64,000 bases of DNA from Moraxella oblonga NBRC 102422 (lineage in GTDB: Bacteria > Pseudomonadota > Gammaproteobacteria > Pseudomonadales > Moraxellaceae). Positions 43,620 through 53,511 of this stretch are shown here, piece by piece. A program made the position numbers and the translations under genes. Under the pieces are notes generated by a model. The model was not told the origin of the DNA and did not search any database. It saw nothing but the letters and a program-made list of their open reading frames with translations. The stretch's first letter is position 1, and every line of letters starts with the position of its first letter. The DNA is taken from NCBI RefSeq assembly GCF_001598275.1, contig NZ_BCYQ01000009.1, forward strand, positions 1 through 64,000, in the 5' to 3' direction.

Positions 43620-46019
43620 TCAACTTCTTAATGTTTGTTCATCTGATTTGATGACGATACTAGGTTTTAGAGGCATGAGCGGAGAGACAAGAGCGAATTT
43701 TAGCACTTCGTCAATCGTCTCAACTGCTTGAATGGTTAAGCCTTCTTTGACGTTGTCAGGAATATCCGCCAAATCTTTTTCGTTAGATTTGGGGATAAGC
43801 ACCAAAGAAATTCCACCACGATGGGCAGCAAGCAGTTTTTCTTTTAATCCACCAATTCGCAAAACCTTGCCACGTAATGTTACCTCACCTGTCATGGCAA
43901 TATCAGGGCGAATGGCAATCCCTGTCAATGCTGACACGATGGCGGTGGTAAGGGCGATACCTGCTGAAGGACCATCTTTGGGGGTTGCCCCCTCTGGCAT
44001 ATGGATATGCACGTCTGTTTCTTTGACCTTGTCATAGCTGATGCCATAACGTTCACCGCCTGCACGAGCCACACTCATGGCGGCACGAATGGACTCTTTC
44101 ATGACATCGCCCAGACTGCCTGTAAAAATCAACTCGCCCTTACCTGCCATTGTTGCAGTCTCAATGGTGAGTAGTTCACCACCCACCGAAGTCCAAGCAA
44201 GCCCTGTAATGCGTCCAACCTCTGGCTCTTTTTCTGCCAAGCCATAATCATAAGGTTTTACCCCCAGATAATCAGTGATGTTATCATCATTAATGATGAT
44301 GGGTTCGCTTTTGCTGTCTTTGTTAGGTGTTGTGTCGTATTTTTCAACTTGGGCTCGTACCGCTTTACGGCTGATTTTGTTGATTTCACGTTCTAGGTTG
44401 CGTACGCCTGCCTCACGTGTATAGTGGCGAATGATGCTTGTTACCGCTTCGTTGGTGATGTCAAGCTCATCTTTGCCTAGCCCGTTTTGTTCTAGGGATT
44501 TTGGTGTAAGATAATTTTGGGCGATTGCCAGTTTTTCATCTTCGGTGTATCCTGGCAGACGAATGACTTCCATGCGGTCAAGCAAGGCTGGCGGAATGTT
44601 CATGCTGTTGGCAGTACAAATAAACATAACCTCTGACAAATCCAAATCTAGGTCAAGATAATGATCGTTAAAGGCATTATTTTGTGAGGGGTCAAGCACT
44701 TCTAGTAGGGCAGATGCTGGGTCGCCACGATAATCCTGTGCCATTTTGTCAATTTCATCTAGTAAAAATAACGGATTTTTGACTTCTACTTTTGCCAATG
44801 ATTGTACGATTTTGCCTGGCATTGCACCAATATAAGTACGGCGATGCCCACGAATCTCTGCTTCATCTCGCACACCACCAAGTGCCATACGCACAAATTT
44901 ACGCCCTGTGGCACGAGCAATGCTCTCACCAAGCGAAGTTTTACCCACCCCCGGAGGACCGACAAGGCACAAAATAGACCCTTTAATTTTGTTGACACGA
45001 GATTGTACTGCCAAATATTCTAAAATGCGATCTTTAACATCATCAAGCCCATAATGGTCTTTGTCTAGCGTCTCTTTGGCGGTGGTTAAATCAATGCTAA
45101 CTTGGGTGGATTTGTTCCATGGTGTATCTAAAATCCACTCCACATAGCCACGCACCACGCTTGCTTCTGATGAACTTGATGGCATTTGTTTTAATTTTTT
45201 AAATTCATTTTGGGCTTTTTTGCGAACATCTTCTGGCAAATCAGCGTCATTGAGGCGTTTTTCAAGTTCACTGTCATCATCATCAAAGCCATCGTTTAAA
45301 TCTGATAATTCAGACTTGATGGCTTTCATTTTTTCGTTCAAAAAATATTCACGATGGTTGTTTTCCATCTGTTTGCGAACGTCCTCTTGGAGTTTGTTTT
45401 CAATGGCTTGTTCGGCTTGATTTTTGATAAAATAGTCATTTAAAATTGACAAGTACTCATCCACATCTGCACCGCTTAGAATGCGTTGTTTGTCTGCTAA
45501 GGGCATGGCAGTACGGGTGGCAACAAAATAGATAAGTTCTAGCAAATCATCAATGCGACTTGCCACACGCATAAGTTCACGAGCATTGCGTAGGTTGCTA
45601 TCAGCATAATCACCAAACAATCCAAGCAATAGGGCTTTTTGGGTGTCGCTGTCGGCTGGGAGATTTTCTACTGCTTCTTCGCTAAATGTCGCCAAAAAGA
45701 TGTCTTTATCTTCTACTTTTTCAACTTTGGCACGAGTGACGCCCTCAATCAGTACTTTGAGCGTTTTGTTGTCGCCATCATGAGGCATGGTGCTGACCAC
45801 TCGGCAAAGTGTGCCATAATCGTGGAGGTTGTCAGTGTTGATTTCTTCGGTGAGCGAGTCTTTTTGGGAAACGACCAAAATCTGACCGTTGTGGTCTTTT
45901 TGGGCGATTTCAATGGCTTGAATGGACTTTTCACGTCCCACAAATAGGGCAATTTGCATATGCGGATACACCACCACATCACGCACAGCAAGTAATGGTA
46001 AGGTTTGGTTATCAGACAT
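43620..46019 (-). CDS. lon: Lon protease
   Basis: ATP-dependent serine protease for damaged and regulatory proteins. LON N-domain (LPLLAVRDVVVYPHMQIALF), AAA+ domain with Walker A GPPGVGKTSLGES near residue 355, and a proteolytic domain with catalytic Ser in PKDGPSAGIALTTA and Lys in LAAHRGG-adjacent sequence. About 799 residues from ATG 46019 (MSDNQT), the usual length. A terminator follows. Standing next to several toxin-antitoxin modules in this genome, Lon would be their likely antitoxin protease, though these lie 13 kb or more away. Confidence 0.97.
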   Translation of the reverse strand: MSDNQTLPLLAVRDVVVYPHMQIALFVGREKSIQAIEIAQKDHNGQILVVSQKDSLTEEINTDNLHDYGTLCRVVSTMPHDGDNKTLKVLIEGVTRAKVEKVEDKDIFLATFSEEAVENLPADSDTQKALLLGLFGDYADSNLRNARELMRVASRIDDLLELIYFVATRTAMPLADKQRILSGADVDEYLSILNDYFIKNQAEQAIENKLQEDVRKQMENNHREYFLNEKMKAIKSELSDLNDGFDDDDSELEKRLNDADLPEDVRKKAQNEFKKLKQMPSSSSEASVVRGYVEWILDTPWNKSTQVSIDLTTAKETLDKDHYGLDDVKDRILEYLAVQSRVNKIKGSILCLVGPPGVGKTSLGESIARATGRKFVRMALGGVRDEAEIRGHRRTYIGAMPGKIVQSLAKVEVKNPLFLLDEIDKMAQDYRGDPASALLEVLDPSQNNAFNDHYLDLDLDLSEVMFICTANSMNIPPALLDRMEVIRLPGYTEDEKLAIAQNYLTPKSLEQNGLGKDELDITNEAVTSIIRHYTREAGVRNLEREINKISRKAVRAQVEKYDTTPNKDSKSEPIIINDDNITDYLGVKPYDYGLAEKEPEVGRITGLAWTSVGGELLTIETATMAGKGELIFTGSLGDVMKESIRAAMSVARAGGERYGISYDKVKETDVHIHMPEGATPKDGPSAGIALTTAIVSALTGIAIRPDIAMTGEVTLRGKVLRIGGLKEKLLAAHRGGISLVLIPKSNEKDLADIPDNVKEGLTIQAVETIDEVLKFALVSPLMPLKPSIVIKSDEQTLRS

Positions 46020-46141
46020 GATAAACTCCAAATAAATTCTTATAATGTTTGCCTGTTATGGTGGCAGACGTGATAAATTGCAAGGGGGTGGGTGAATTTA
46101 CTTGGCTTATTATCGTGATATGGAAAATGTGATGTTAAAAA

Positions 46142-46173
46142 ACACCATTTTGAGTATCCACCCAAAATGGTGT
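46142..46173 (-). terminator. Terminator of the VWA lipoprotein gene
   Basis: Perfect 11-bp arms ACACCATTTTG and CAAAATGGTGT, followed on the minus strand by TTTTTT. It lies 19 bases after the stop of the upstream minus-strand gene. Confidence 0.85.
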
Positions 46174-46191
46174 GTGATATGGGCAGTTTTG

Positions 46192-47844
46192 TTATTTGCT
46201 TGGAGTTAAACCATCTGCCAATTCTATGAGCTTCACAAACTCATGCCGTAGTCCTTGTTCATCTTTGCCAAGTCCGCTTTGGGCAAGTTTTTTACTGTCA
46301 GCAAAATGCCAATCGCCCACATAGGGACTTTGGGTTAAAAGTTGCCCAAATCCTGCCACCGCCATCGCAAATTTTAAATCATGACTTGGCTTGGTAACTT
46401 GATTTTTGATTGGAAATTCAATCAGTTTTGAGGTGTTACCATTGGGGGATTTGTAGCGGATTTTTAGATAGCCCAGTTCATCGCTCTTTTTGTTATCTAT
46501 TGTTTTGGGTTGATAACGACTGTCGTCTAACATACCTTTTTGATGGGAAGGGGTTATCTCAAACAATGCCACCACTGCCTTGCCTGCCCCCAAATCACCT
46601 GCGTCCACCTTGTCATTGTTAAAATCCTCGCTTGCCAGCACTCGGTTTTCATAGCCGATAAGTCGCCATTCTTTGACGGTATTAGGGTTAAACTCTACTT
46701 GCACCTTGACATCTTTGGCAACGGTATTAAAGGTTGCTGACATCTCATCAATCAAGGCTTTTTTGGCTTCAGATAGGCTGTCAATGTAGCTATAATTGCC
46801 ATTGCCATTATCTGCCACTTGTTCCATCATATGATCATTTAAATTACCCTGCCCAAAACCAAAAGTGGATAGTGATACACCACTGTCTCGTTCACGGCGA
46901 ATGATTTCTAACATATCATCAACATCAGACACGCCAACATTAAAATCACCATCGGTCATCATCAAAATGCGGTTAATGCCATCTTTTTTAAAGGCTTGGC
47001 GAGCTTGGGCATATGCAAGTTTAATGGCTGCTTCGCCATTGGTAGAGCCACTTGCTGTTAAGTGGTCAATGGCAGACATGATTTTGGCAGTTTCTTTGCC
47101 ACTTGTTGCAGGCAGGACGATTTCGGTATTGCCTGCATAGGTGATTAGACTTATTGTATCTTGTTCTCTTAGGTTTTTGGTGAGCATTTTTAGGGAGGCT
47201 TGGACGAGGGGTAGTTTGTCATTTTCATCCATTGAGCCTGATACATCAACCAAAAAAACTAAGTTGGCAGGTGGCAATTCATTGTTTTTGCTAAATTTAT
47301 CTGCTGTGGGGTCATCGGCTTTAATGGCGATTTTGATGATGTGATTGGTTTGTTTCCAAGGTGAGCTGACCGTTTCGGTGCTGACTAAAAATGGTGCATC
47401 ATTTTGGCGAATGGCTTGGCTAAAATCATAATTAAAATAATTAATGAGTTCTTCAATCCGCACGGCATTAGTGGGCGGTAACGCACCGTCATTTAAATGT
47501 CGTCTGGTGTTGGCATAACTGCCTGTATCGGTATCAATGCTAAATGTGGCAAGGGCATTTTTGGTGGTGTCGTTAATTGGATTGGGGGTTTTGTCTTGGT
47601 AATTTTCGTGATTGGGTGGTGTGTATGCCACCTCCGCTTGTCTGTGCATAGAGTAGTGAGCCATCTGTTTTGCTTGGGTATTTATTATTGGGGCGGAGGC
47701 AATATCATTGGCTTGGGCAATGGTGCTTGTGGTGGCTTCGGCGACATCGTCAGTTTGGGTGGAAGTTTTGGGTGAGCTACACGCACCAATCAGGGCGGTT
47801 AAAACACACAGGCTTATTGTTTGAATGGTGAATTTGGCGGTCAT
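46192..47844 (-). CDS. VWA-domain lipoprotein (YfbK-like)
   Basis: About 550 residues. Signal peptide with lipobox LIGAC (C22); an N-terminal domain typical of YfbK (FSIDTDTGSYANTRRHL, RIEELINYFNYDF); a von Willebrand A domain with the MIDAS motif FLVDVSGSMDEND near residue 205 and DGDFNVG; and a C-terminal DUF3520-type region (YLKIRYKSP, HDLKFAMAVAGFGQLL). Likely anchored in the outer membrane and metal-dependent in ligand binding. ATG 47844 (MTAKFT) chosen to fit the signal peptide. Confidence 0.9.
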   Translation of the reverse strand: MTAKFTIQTISLCVLTALIGACSSPKTSTQTDDVAEATTSTIAQANDIASAPIINTQAKQMAHYSMHRQAEVAYTPPNHENYQDKTPNPINDTTKNALATFSIDTDTGSYANTRRHLNDGALPPTNAVRIEELINYFNYDFSQAIRQNDAPFLVSTETVSSPWKQTNHIIKIAIKADDPTADKFSKNNELPPANLVFLVDVSGSMDENDKLPLVQASLKMLTKNLREQDTISLITYAGNTEIVLPATSGKETAKIMSAIDHLTASGSTNGEAAIKLAYAQARQAFKKDGINRILMMTDGDFNVGVSDVDDMLEIIRRERDSGVSLSTFGFGQGNLNDHMMEQVADNGNGNYSYIDSLSEAKKALIDEMSATFNTVAKDVKVQVEFNPNTVKEWRLIGYENRVLASEDFNNDKVDAGDLGAGKAVVALFEITPSHQKGMLDDSRYQPKTIDNKKSDELGYLKIRYKSPNGNTSKLIEFPIKNQVTKPSHDLKFAMAVAGFGQLLTQSPYVGDWHFADSKKLAQSGLGKDEQGLRHEFVKLIELADGLTPSK

Positions 47845-47908
47845 TGGGATTTCCTTATAAAATTGGGAATTTATTTTGACATCAATTTGGCGTGGTGGCT
47901 TTGTGAAT

Positions 47909-47937
47909 AAAATCCCCAAGCCAGACTTGGGGATTTT
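47909..47937 (-). terminator. Terminator of accBC
   Basis: AAAATCCCCAAG (47909-47920) and CTTGGGGATTTT (47926-47937) form a perfect 12-bp hairpin, just beyond the accC stop (47939). It would also end transcription coming from the accB promoter. Confidence 0.8.
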
Positions 47938-47938
47938 A

Positions 47939-49288
47939 TTAGTGCGAAGTGGATTTTAACAAATGATTCTCTAAATAATGGATATTTTGAGCTTCTTCGT
48001 AAAACGCTTCGTCCACCAAAATCTTATCACGGTGCAAGGCGATGTTGGTCTTAATGCCTTCAATAACAAGTTCATCAAGCGAATGCAGGCTTTTGGCGAT
48101 GGCTTGCTTTCTGGTTTGGGCGTGGCAGATGAGTTTGCCAATCATTGAATCATAATAAGTTGGAATGGTATAGCCTTGATACAAATGACTGTCAAAGCGT
48201 ACGCCAGAACCGCTAGGAGCAAACAGGCGGTTAATCGTACCGGGGGAGGGCATAAAGGTGTTTGGGTCTTCGGCATTGATACGGCATTCAATGGCGTGCC
48301 CACGAATGGTAATTTCGTCTTGATGATAAGAAAGCCCATAGCCTGAGGCGATTTTGAGCTGTTCTACAATAATGTCAATGCCTGTAATCATTTCGGTAAC
48401 AGGGTGTTCTACTTGGACACGGGTATTCATTTCAATAAAGAAAAATTCTTCATTTTCGTACAAAAATTCAAAAGTCCCCGCCCCACGATAATTTATCTGC
48501 TCGCAGGCACGCACACACGCATCCAAAATCGGCTGTTTGACATCGTCAGGAATGCCAGGGGCTGGAGCTTCTTCTAGCACTTTTTGATGACGGCGTTGCA
48601 GTGAACAATCACGGTCAAACAGGTGCAAGGCATTGCCATCGCCATCGCCCAAAACCTGTACTTCTACATGGCGAGGGTTTTTTAAGAATCTTTCCATATA
48701 GACGGTATCATCGCCAAAGGCGGTTTTGGCTTCGGCTTTGGCGGCTTGTACTTGGGGCAATAGCTCCTCAAAGCGTTCCACCACACGCATTCCTCGTCCA
48801 CCACCACCTGCGGCTGCTTTGACGATTAAGGGAAAACCGATTTTTTTGGCTTCTTCTTCGGCATTTTGTAGGGTGATTGACCCTGCCGAACCTGGCACGG
48901 TGGGAACGCCTGCTTTTTTCATTGCATTGATGGCAGAAACCTTGTTGCCCATTAGCCGAATATGGTCAGCGGTAGGGCCGACAAAGGTTAGCCCTGCTTC
49001 TTCTACGCTTTCGGCAAATTTGGCATTTTCGGACAAAAATCCGTAGCCAGGGTGAATGGCATCTGCCCCTGTGATTTCAGCGGCGGCGATGATACGGCTA
49101 ATATCAAGATAGCTTTGGGGGGAAGGGGGGTTGCCAATACAGACCGCTTCATCACAAAATTTTAGGTGCATAAGGTCTTTGTCGGCAGTAGAATACACGC
49201 CAACGGTTTGTATGCCAAGTTGTTTGCAGGCACGGACAATGCGTAAGGCGATTTCACCACGGTTGGCGATGAGTAGTTTTTTAATCAT
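47939..49288 (-). CDS. accC: Acetyl-CoA carboxylase, biotin carboxylase subunit
   Basis: ATP-grasp subunit that carboxylates biotin on BCCP, feeding fatty acid synthesis. [19 protein letters not shown] at the N-terminus, the ATP loop [41 protein letters not shown] and [12 protein letters not shown] are conserved. 449 residues. It follows accB on the same strand across a 99-base gap that contains a strong hairpin. Confidence 0.97.
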   Translation of the reverse strand: MIKKLLIANRGEIALRIVRACKQLGIQTVGVYSTADKDLMHLKFCDEAVCIGNPPSPQSYLDISRIIAAAEITGADAIHPGYGFLSENAKFAESVEEAGLTFVGPTADHIRLMGNKVSAINAMKKAGVPTVPGSAGSITLQNAEEEAKKIGFPLIVKAAAGGGGRGMRVVERFEELLPQVQAAKAEAKTAFGDDTVYMERFLKNPRHVEVQVLGDGDGNALHLFDRDCSLQRRHQKVLEEAPAPGIPDDVKQPILDACVRACEQINYRGAGTFEFLYENEEFFFIEMNTRVQVEHPVTEMITGIDIIVEQLKIASGYGLSYHQDEITIRGHAIECRINAEDPNTFMPSPGTINRLFAPSGSGVRFDSHLYQGYTIPTYYDSMIGKLICHAQTRKQAIAKSLHSLDELVIEGIKTNIALHRDKILVDEAFYEEAQNIHYLENHLLKSTSH

Positions 49289-49320
49289 TATAAATCCTTA
49301 TTTATCAAAAACTTAACACA

Positions 49321-49374
49321 ATTCTTAATCTAACTTTGAGCAAAGGGCAATGCCTTAAACCTTAGGTTAAGAAT
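49321..49374 (-). repeat. Three-way hairpin in the accB-accC intergenic region
   Basis: ATTCTTAATCTAA (49321-49333) pairs with TTAGGTTAAGAAT (49362-49374) with one mismatch. Inside lie CTTTG-AG-CAAAG (49334-49345) and GGC-AAT-GCC (49346-49354). A three-way structure could form in the mRNA between the two genes, affecting accC level relative to accB. Role unknown. Confidence 0.5.
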
Positions 49375-49387
49375 GAGCTAATGTTAC

Positions 49388-49813
49388 TTATGATTTATAA
49401 CGAAACACAGGCTGGTCAAATTGCACCACTTCGCCATTTTTGACCAAAATTTCTTCAATAATACCATCTTGGCTGGCTTCTAGCGGATTCATAATTTTCA
49501 TCGCTTCAATAATGCCAAGCTGTTGCCCCTTGACCACGCTTTGCCCAACTTTGACAAAGGGCGGGTCATTGGGGCTTGGTGCAGAATAAAACACGCCGAC
49601 CATTGGCGATTTTTCTACCACGCCAGAGACTGCTTTGGGGGCAGGGGCGGTGGGTGTATTGCTGGGTGTGATGGTGGTTTGGGGTATGGCAACCGTTTGT
49701 ACTGCAACATTGCGAGTTAGATGAATGTAGTCGCCTTTTTTGCCGTATTCAAGACTAGCTAGGTCTTTTTCTTCCATCAAGTCAATAAGTTCACGAATTT
49801 GTTTGATGTCCAT
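49388..49813 (-). CDS. accB: Biotin carboxyl carrier protein of acetyl-CoA carboxylase
   Basis: Carries biotin between the carboxylase and transferase halves. It has MDIKQIRELIDLMEEKDLAS at the N-terminus, a Pro/Ala linker, and the biotinyl domain ending EAMKIMNPLEA with biotinyl Lys at K106. I start at the third of three consecutive ATG codons (49813), which has AAAGGTG at the right distance; the first two are also possible. About 141 residues. Confidence 0.95.
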   Translation of the reverse strand: MDIKQIRELIDLMEEKDLASLEYGKKGDYIHLTRNVAVQTVAIPQTTITPSNTPTAPAPKAVSGVVEKSPMVGVFYSAPSPNDPPFVKVGQSVVKGQQLGIIEAMKIMNPLEASQDGIIEEILVKNGEVVQFDQPVFRYKS

Positions 49814-50074
49814 CATCATCACCTTTAAAACTAAATCAAAAATGGTTAATTGTAACAAATTTTTTCAAAATCGCCTAGCATTTTGCAGGGTATTTTTATT
49901 AAAAAAATTATGGTGTATATAGTGTACATTCGTTTTTAATTATTTCAAGTATTTTTATGTAAATTTTTATCACAAACCAAACAAAGTGCCAAAAAAAGGC
50001 GTTGTAAAATTTTACACAATCATGTAGGAATTAGGCTATAATAAGCAAATTTTTATGATTTGCTGTCCCTATCC

Positions 50075-50368
50075 ATGTCAAAAACCAAACTGTTTAGTCT
50101 ACTTTCCAACCTTGCCATTTTAGCCAATTTAGTTGTGGGATTTTTACAGATTCATTGGCTCATCATTCCTGTGTTTGCAGGGATACACGCCGTATTGCGT
50201 TTGGCTTACCTAAAAGCAGAAAGCGAACTTGTGGTGCATGATGAAAACACCACCCAAACCACCATCGCACCGCCTATGGTGCGAAACATCGCCAGCGTGG
50301 TAACGGCGGTGATTTTGGCGTTGGCGACTTATTGGATAGGTTATGGCGTGGCGTATTTTGTTAAATAA
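50075..50368 (+). CDS. Small hypothetical membrane protein upstream of lptE
   Basis: About 97 residues from ATG 50075 (MSKTKLFSLLSNL) with two or three transmembrane segments (residues 7-45 and 70-95). No family is recognised. It lies 21 bases upstream of lptE and probably is in the same operon, facing away from accB. Confidence 0.65.
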   Translation: MSKTKLFSLLSNLAILANLVVGFLQIHWLIIPVFAGIHAVLRLAYLKAESELVVHDENTTQTTIAPPMVRNIASVVTAVILALATYWIGYGVAYFVK

Positions 50369-50389
50369 GCACAAAAATCAGGAAAATTC

Positions 50390-50878
50390 ATGTTAAAACA
50401 ATTCGTTGTATCCATATCGTGTGTGTCAGTGCTGGCGTTGTCTGGGTGTGGATTTGCCCTACGTGGTACAGACAAAAGCCTACATGTCGCCCCCCAACAT
50501 CAAAGTGTAGAATTGACCAGCGATGAGACGGCAGACGCATTTGCACTAAAACAACCACTGACCAAACACCTACAAGTGCGTGGCATCACAACAAATTCTG
50601 CCAACAACCACATTCACTTACAAAATGTGCGTTTTCGCCGATATGATTTTGTGGGGACTTTGACCGAAGTGCGGTTGGTGCTGATGGCGGACGTGGTGTA
50701 TCAATTTGGTGATAAAAAATACCAATATCCCTTGCAAGTGGAGCGTAGCTATCAGTACAACGAAGCAAGCGTGGTAACAGATGATGGTCAAGACAGGCAG
50801 ACCAGAGTATGGTTGTATGACCATCTATCCGAGCGTATCGCCGAGCAGTACCGAGCGATTGCCAAGTCCATTCAATAA
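50390..50878 (+). CDS. lptE: LPS-assembly lipoprotein LptE
   Basis: Outer-membrane lipoprotein that plugs LptD and takes part in lipopolysaccharide export. 162 residues with lipobox LSGC (C20) and the following GFALRG segment, diagnostic of LptE, then DVVYQFGDKKYQYPLQVERS and a C-terminal helix with RIAEQYRAIAKS. It is followed after 12 bases by holA, the common lptE-holA pairing. Confidence 0.92.
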   Translation: MLKQFVVSISCVSVLALSGCGFALRGTDKSLHVAPQHQSVELTSDETADAFALKQPLTKHLQVRGITTNSANNHIHLQNVRFRRYDFVGTLTEVRLVLMADVVYQFGDKKYQYPLQVERSYQYNEASVVTDDGQDRQTRVWLYDHLSERIAEQYRAIAKSIQ

Positions 50879-50890
50879 TGTGCCAATATC

Positions 50891-51892
50891 ATGCAAACTC
50901 GCCTACTGCCCTTATTGTATGACCTAAAAAGAAATGCGGTTGCCTTGAACGGATTGTGGCTTTTGCATACAGATAATCCTGTGGTGGCAGACTGGCTCAT
51001 CGAGGCGTGTCGTCCAGCGTGGACGGCACAGGGTCAATTTGCCAAACGTATGGAGCTAACTTCCCCAAAGTCATGGCATGAAGTTGTTAATGAGTTATTT
51101 GGTTTAAGTTTGTTTGATGAGACAACCGTGCTGATTGTGTCGGGCAACCATAAACCTGACACCAAAGACAAAGCACTCATGTCATCACTTAACCGCTTTA
51201 CCCAAGATGTCAAAGACAAAACAAACCAAAATCAGCTCATTTGGTGTTTACCAAAACAAGACAAAAAGTCACTTGCCACCAAAGCCATGCAGTTTTTTGA
51301 TATGCATGGGCTTATCATTGATGGCAACATTTATGATGAAAAATTACGAGGTGAGTTTTTGCACCTAAAAGCCCAAGAGCTTGGACTGACACTAGATGAC
51401 ATGGCATGGCAAATGCTCATGAATGCCACCGAAAAAAACCTACTCACCGCTTATCAGACTTTGTGGCGATTGTCGTTTTTGCCTCATGCAGATGTGGTTG
51501 GGGCAGATGAATTGGAGCAGGCACTCGTGGCGGGGGTGGATTTTAATGTGTTTGATTTGTCAGATGCACTACTTACCGCTAACGCTCCAAAAACTCTACA
51601 AATCCTAAATCATCTACAACACACCGACATCGCCCCTAGTATCGTCTTGTGGGCGGTTGCCAAAGAGGCACGGCTTATTTTGCAAATCCAAGCAGGTAAA
51701 AACCCAAGCGAGCTTGGCGTTTGGCAAAGTAAATTATATTTATATCTAAACATCGCCCAACGCACGCAAGGCATCAGTGGCGACTGGCTAAGCCAAATCT
51801 ACGCCATTGATAAAGCCATCAAAGGCGTATCGGGCATGGACGTATGGGGTGAGATTGAACGACTTTGTTTGGCAATGTGTGGCGTGAATTGA
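50891..51892 (+). CDS. holA: DNA polymerase III subunit delta
   Basis: Clamp-loader delta subunit that opens the beta clamp. 333 residues in the family layout: LLHTDNPVVADWLIEACR, FGLSLFDETTVLIVSGN, LIWCLPKQDKKSLATKAM, YDEKLRGEFLHLKAQELGL, LLTAYQTLWRLSF, and VDFNVFDLSDALLTANAPKT. HolA has weak sequence conservation; the identification also rests on the position after lptE. A terminator follows. Confidence 0.9.
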   Translation: MQTRLLPLLYDLKRNAVALNGLWLLHTDNPVVADWLIEACRPAWTAQGQFAKRMELTSPKSWHEVVNELFGLSLFDETTVLIVSGNHKPDTKDKALMSSLNRFTQDVKDKTNQNQLIWCLPKQDKKSLATKAMQFFDMHGLIIDGNIYDEKLRGEFLHLKAQELGLTLDDMAWQMLMNATEKNLLTAYQTLWRLSFLPHADVVGADELEQALVAGVDFNVFDLSDALLTANAPKTLQILNHLQHTDIAPSIVLWAVAKEARLILQIQAGKNPSELGVWQSKLYLYLNIAQRTQGISGDWLSQIYAIDKAIKGVSGMDVWGEIERLCLAMCGVN

Positions 51893-51970
51893 TTTTTATC
51901 ATCATGGAAGTTTTGTAAAATACTGGTCAAGATGTGCTGGGCTGTTTGGCGTGCCAGAGGTTGTGTTAAA

Positions 51971-51990
51971 AAAGGCGATGATTCGCCTTT
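51971..51990 (+). terminator. Terminator of lptE-holA
   Basis: AAAGGCGA (51971-51978) and TCGCCTTT (51983-51990) with a T-run. The remaining sequence up to macA at 52150 is AT-rich and holds no other gene. Confidence 0.75.
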
Positions 51991-52149
51991 TTATTTGCTT
52001 AACATTTTTTAACAAATCCCCACAAAATCATGCCATTTCTTTATACTTTATCAAAATCAATTTGTTATGATAACTTGTGTTTTGCACACTTATCTATGAT
52101 TAATTTTTTGTTATAAAATAACTTTTTATCTATCTTGTTTGGAAAAATC

Positions 52150-53451
52150 ATGTCTGCCACCACCAAAAAATTTAGTCCCCTAAAATGGGCGATGATTGTT
52201 GTTTGTTTAGGTATTTTGGGGTTGATTGTGTATCAATTTTCAAAACCTAAATCCACCCCGCCATCATACTTGACCGCAGATGCTGTCATGGGCGATATTG
52301 AAAATACTGTCATGGCAAGCGGTAAAGTCAAAGCCATTCAAAGTGTGGACGTGGGGGCAGAAGTTTCAGGGCGTATTGTCAAACTGTATGTGGACGTGGG
52401 TGATGAAGTCAAAAAGGGGGATTTGATTGCCCAAATTAGCCAAGTTGAAAAGCAAAACACCGTCTCCAATGCAGGAGCAAACCTAAGCCAAGCCCAAGCA
52501 AACCTAAGCCAAGCCCAAGCAAACCTTGCATCATCTTTGGGTAGTGTCGCAAGCAGTGAAGCCACCCTAAACGCCAGAATGTCTGAACTTAAAAAAGCTC
52601 AACAAGCTCTTGACCGTCTAGAAAACCTTATCGCCATTAATGCCATCAGTCGCCAAGATTATGATGATGCCAAAATCGCTGTTGAAGTCGCTTTGGCAAA
52701 TGTGGACATCGCCAAAACCAATCTAAACAACGCCAAAAACGATGTTGCCAATGCTCGTGCCGCCATCGCCAGCCAAAAAGCAGGCATCAACAAAGCTCAA
52801 AATGACCTTTCTACCGCCAGCGAAGATTTGAACAAAACCACCATTGTTGCCCCAATGGATGGCACGGTAGTGTCTGTTACCCAAAAAGAAGGCACAACGG
52901 TCAATGCCAATCAATCCGCCCCAACCATCGTAACACTGGCTGACCTTAGTTCTGTGCGTATCAAAGCCCAAATCAGTGAGGCGGATGTCGTCCATGTCAA
53001 AGCAGGATTGCCAGCTCGTTTTAACATCATTGGCAACACAAGCGAGCAGTTTGATACCATACTTACAGGCGTAGAGCCTGCCCCTGAAAAAATCAGCACA
53101 ACAAGCAGTACTGACTCTGCTGTCTATTATATTGGTTATTTGGATGTGGATAATAGCGAGCGTAAATTTAGGATTGACATGACTACCCAAGTTACCATCA
53201 TTACCGATAGTGTCAAAGACGTACTGACCATTCCATCGTCCGCCCTTAAAAATGAAAATGGTAAATACAGTGTGCGTGTGGTGGGCAAAGATGGCATTGC
53301 CAAACCTGTGGAAGTGCAAATTGGCTTAAATAACCGTGTCAATGTCCAAATCAAATCAGGACTCAATGTAGGCGACAAAATTGTCATTGGCGAAGCTACG
53401 CCCCAAGTTGGACAAAAACAACAAAACAACCGCCCGCCCATGATGCGATGA
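52150..53451 (+). CDS. macA: Macrolide efflux adaptor MacA
   Basis: Periplasmic membrane-fusion protein of the MacAB-TolC pump. One N-terminal transmembrane segment (about residues 15-32), a biotinyl-lipoyl half (ASGKVKAIQSVDVGAEVSGR), a long coiled-coil hairpin (about 100-225) with NLSQAQ repeats, the second lipoyl half (VAPMDGTVVSV), and beta-barrel domains after that. About 433 residues from ATG 52150, where GGAAAA gives a binding site. A 21-bp tandem repeat in the hairpin adds one heptad. Confidence 0.93.
   Translation: MSATTKKFSPLKWAMIVVCLGILGLIVYQFSKPKSTPPSYLTADAVMGDIENTVMASGKVKAIQSVDVGAEVSGRIVKLYVDVGDEVKKGDLIAQISQVEKQNTVSNAGANLSQAQANLSQAQANLASSLGSVASSEATLNARMSELKKAQQALDRLENLIAINAISRQDYDDAKIAVEVALANVDIAKTNLNNAKNDVANARAAIASQKAGINKAQNDLSTASEDLNKTTIVAPMDGTVVSVTQKEGTTVNANQSAPTIVTLADLSSVRIKAQISEADVVHVKAGLPARFNIIGNTSEQFDTILTGVEPAPEKISTTSSTDSAVYYIGYLDVDNSERKFRIDMTTQVTIITDSVKDVLTIPSSALKNENGKYSVRVVGKDGIAKPVEVQIGLNNRVNVQIKSGLNVGDKIVIGEATPQVGQKQQNNRPPMMR
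52477..52518 (+). repeat. 21-bp perfect tandem repeat inside macA
   Basis: Two identical copies (52477-52497 and 52498-52518) encode ANLSQAQ twice, then ANLASS. The unit is one coiled-coil heptad, so gain or loss would lengthen or shorten the hairpin in register. The repeat is exact at DNA level, suggesting recent duplication. Confidence 0.85.
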
Positions 53452-53511
53452 TTTTTTTGTAATTGTTTAAACTTACTTGCTTAATCCATTATTATCCAGA
53501 TTTGAAACATC

